In this document: in pieces, positions 5,112-5,192 of the stretch
How positions within the stretch are numbered: the stretch's first letter is position 1
Layout of the letters: each line of letters starts with the position of its first letter
Assembly: GCA_900754695.1 (NCBI GenBank)
Contig: CAAEDU010000056.1
Coordinates: 1-5,192 of the forward strand
DNA: 5,192 bases
Direction: 5' to 3'
Source: Clostridia bacterium
GTDB taxonomy: Bacteria; Bacillota; Clostridia; Christensenellales; CAG-917
Position numbers and translations under genes: made by a program
Notes under the pieces: generated by a model
What the model was told of the DNA's origin: nothing
Databases searched by the model: none
What the model saw: only the letters and a program-made list of their open reading frames with translations

Positions 5112-5192
5112 GCGCACTGTCTCTTTTTTGCCCACGCCTCTCTGCGCTTTATGCGCCGAGGTATGGGGCGCGGATCTCGCCGGTGGAGCACG
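5112..5192. repeat. Diverged direct repeat, copy 2 (cut by window end)
   Basis: This copy repeats the order of copy 1: GCGCA, a T-rich stretch ending GCCC (5122-5133), a short hairpin GCGC-TTTAT-GCGC (5144-5156), a G-rich segment, and the identical 13-mer CCGGTGGAGCACG at 5180-5192. The period is 125 bp measured between the 13-mers. The interior is strongly diverged, and the element continues beyond the window. Confidence 0.5.

Noticed and set aside
4938..5135. 65-codon minus-strand frame as a small gene
   Set aside because: It is Arg-rich, reads through the diverged repeats and hairpins, and has no domain; it is most likely non-coding.

Overview
The window looks like chromosomal DNA from a GC-rich anaerobic Bacillota, probably a Clostridia-type bacterium. 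The evidence is the gene content: tandem small FeoA proteins, FeoB, a FeoB-associated Cys-rich membrane protein, and an Mrp/NBP35 ATPase with an N-terminal Cys cluster. The Shine-Dalgarno sites are strong (GGAGG) and the promoters are sigma-A type. This placement is inferred from gene types and arrangement, not from a database match.

All supported genes lie on the minus strand, so transcription runs from high to low coordinates. The right end (about 4928-5192) is non-coding and holds a diverged two-copy direct repeat with short GC-rich hairpins that runs off the window edge. Next comes an 18-bp inverted repeat (4910-4927), placed just upstream of a near-perfect promoter (TTGACA, 18-bp spacer, TATAAT; 4878-4907). 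A leader of roughly 260 nt (about 4608-4871) contains three copies of a perfect palindrome, GTTCGC-N4-GCGAAC.

The operon follows in tight coupling. It encodes a DtxR/MntR-like regulator in which all metal-ligand positions are substituted (4227-4607), a first FeoA (4012-4236, overlapping the regulator by 10 nt), a second FeoA (3777-4010), FeoB (1384-3780, ATGA overlap) and a small FeoB-associated Cys-rich membrane protein (1097-1375). It ends at a 9-bp-stem hairpin terminator (about 1009-1039). FeoB imports Fe(II), the FeoA proteins and the Cys-rich protein probably assist it, and the regulator probably controls the unit. A separate promoter (935-963) drives an Mrp/NBP35 Fe-S carrier ATPase (98-901), which links iron uptake to Fe-S protein maturation by proximity.

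At the left end (4-73), beyond the Mrp stop, there is an unusual hairpin. Its three internal loops are all tandem G-A mismatches when read on the plus strand, which suggests a structured RNA or a functional single-stranded DNA fold. The most interesting points are this hairpin, the triple palindrome in the leader, and the ligand-less regulator that may bind it.
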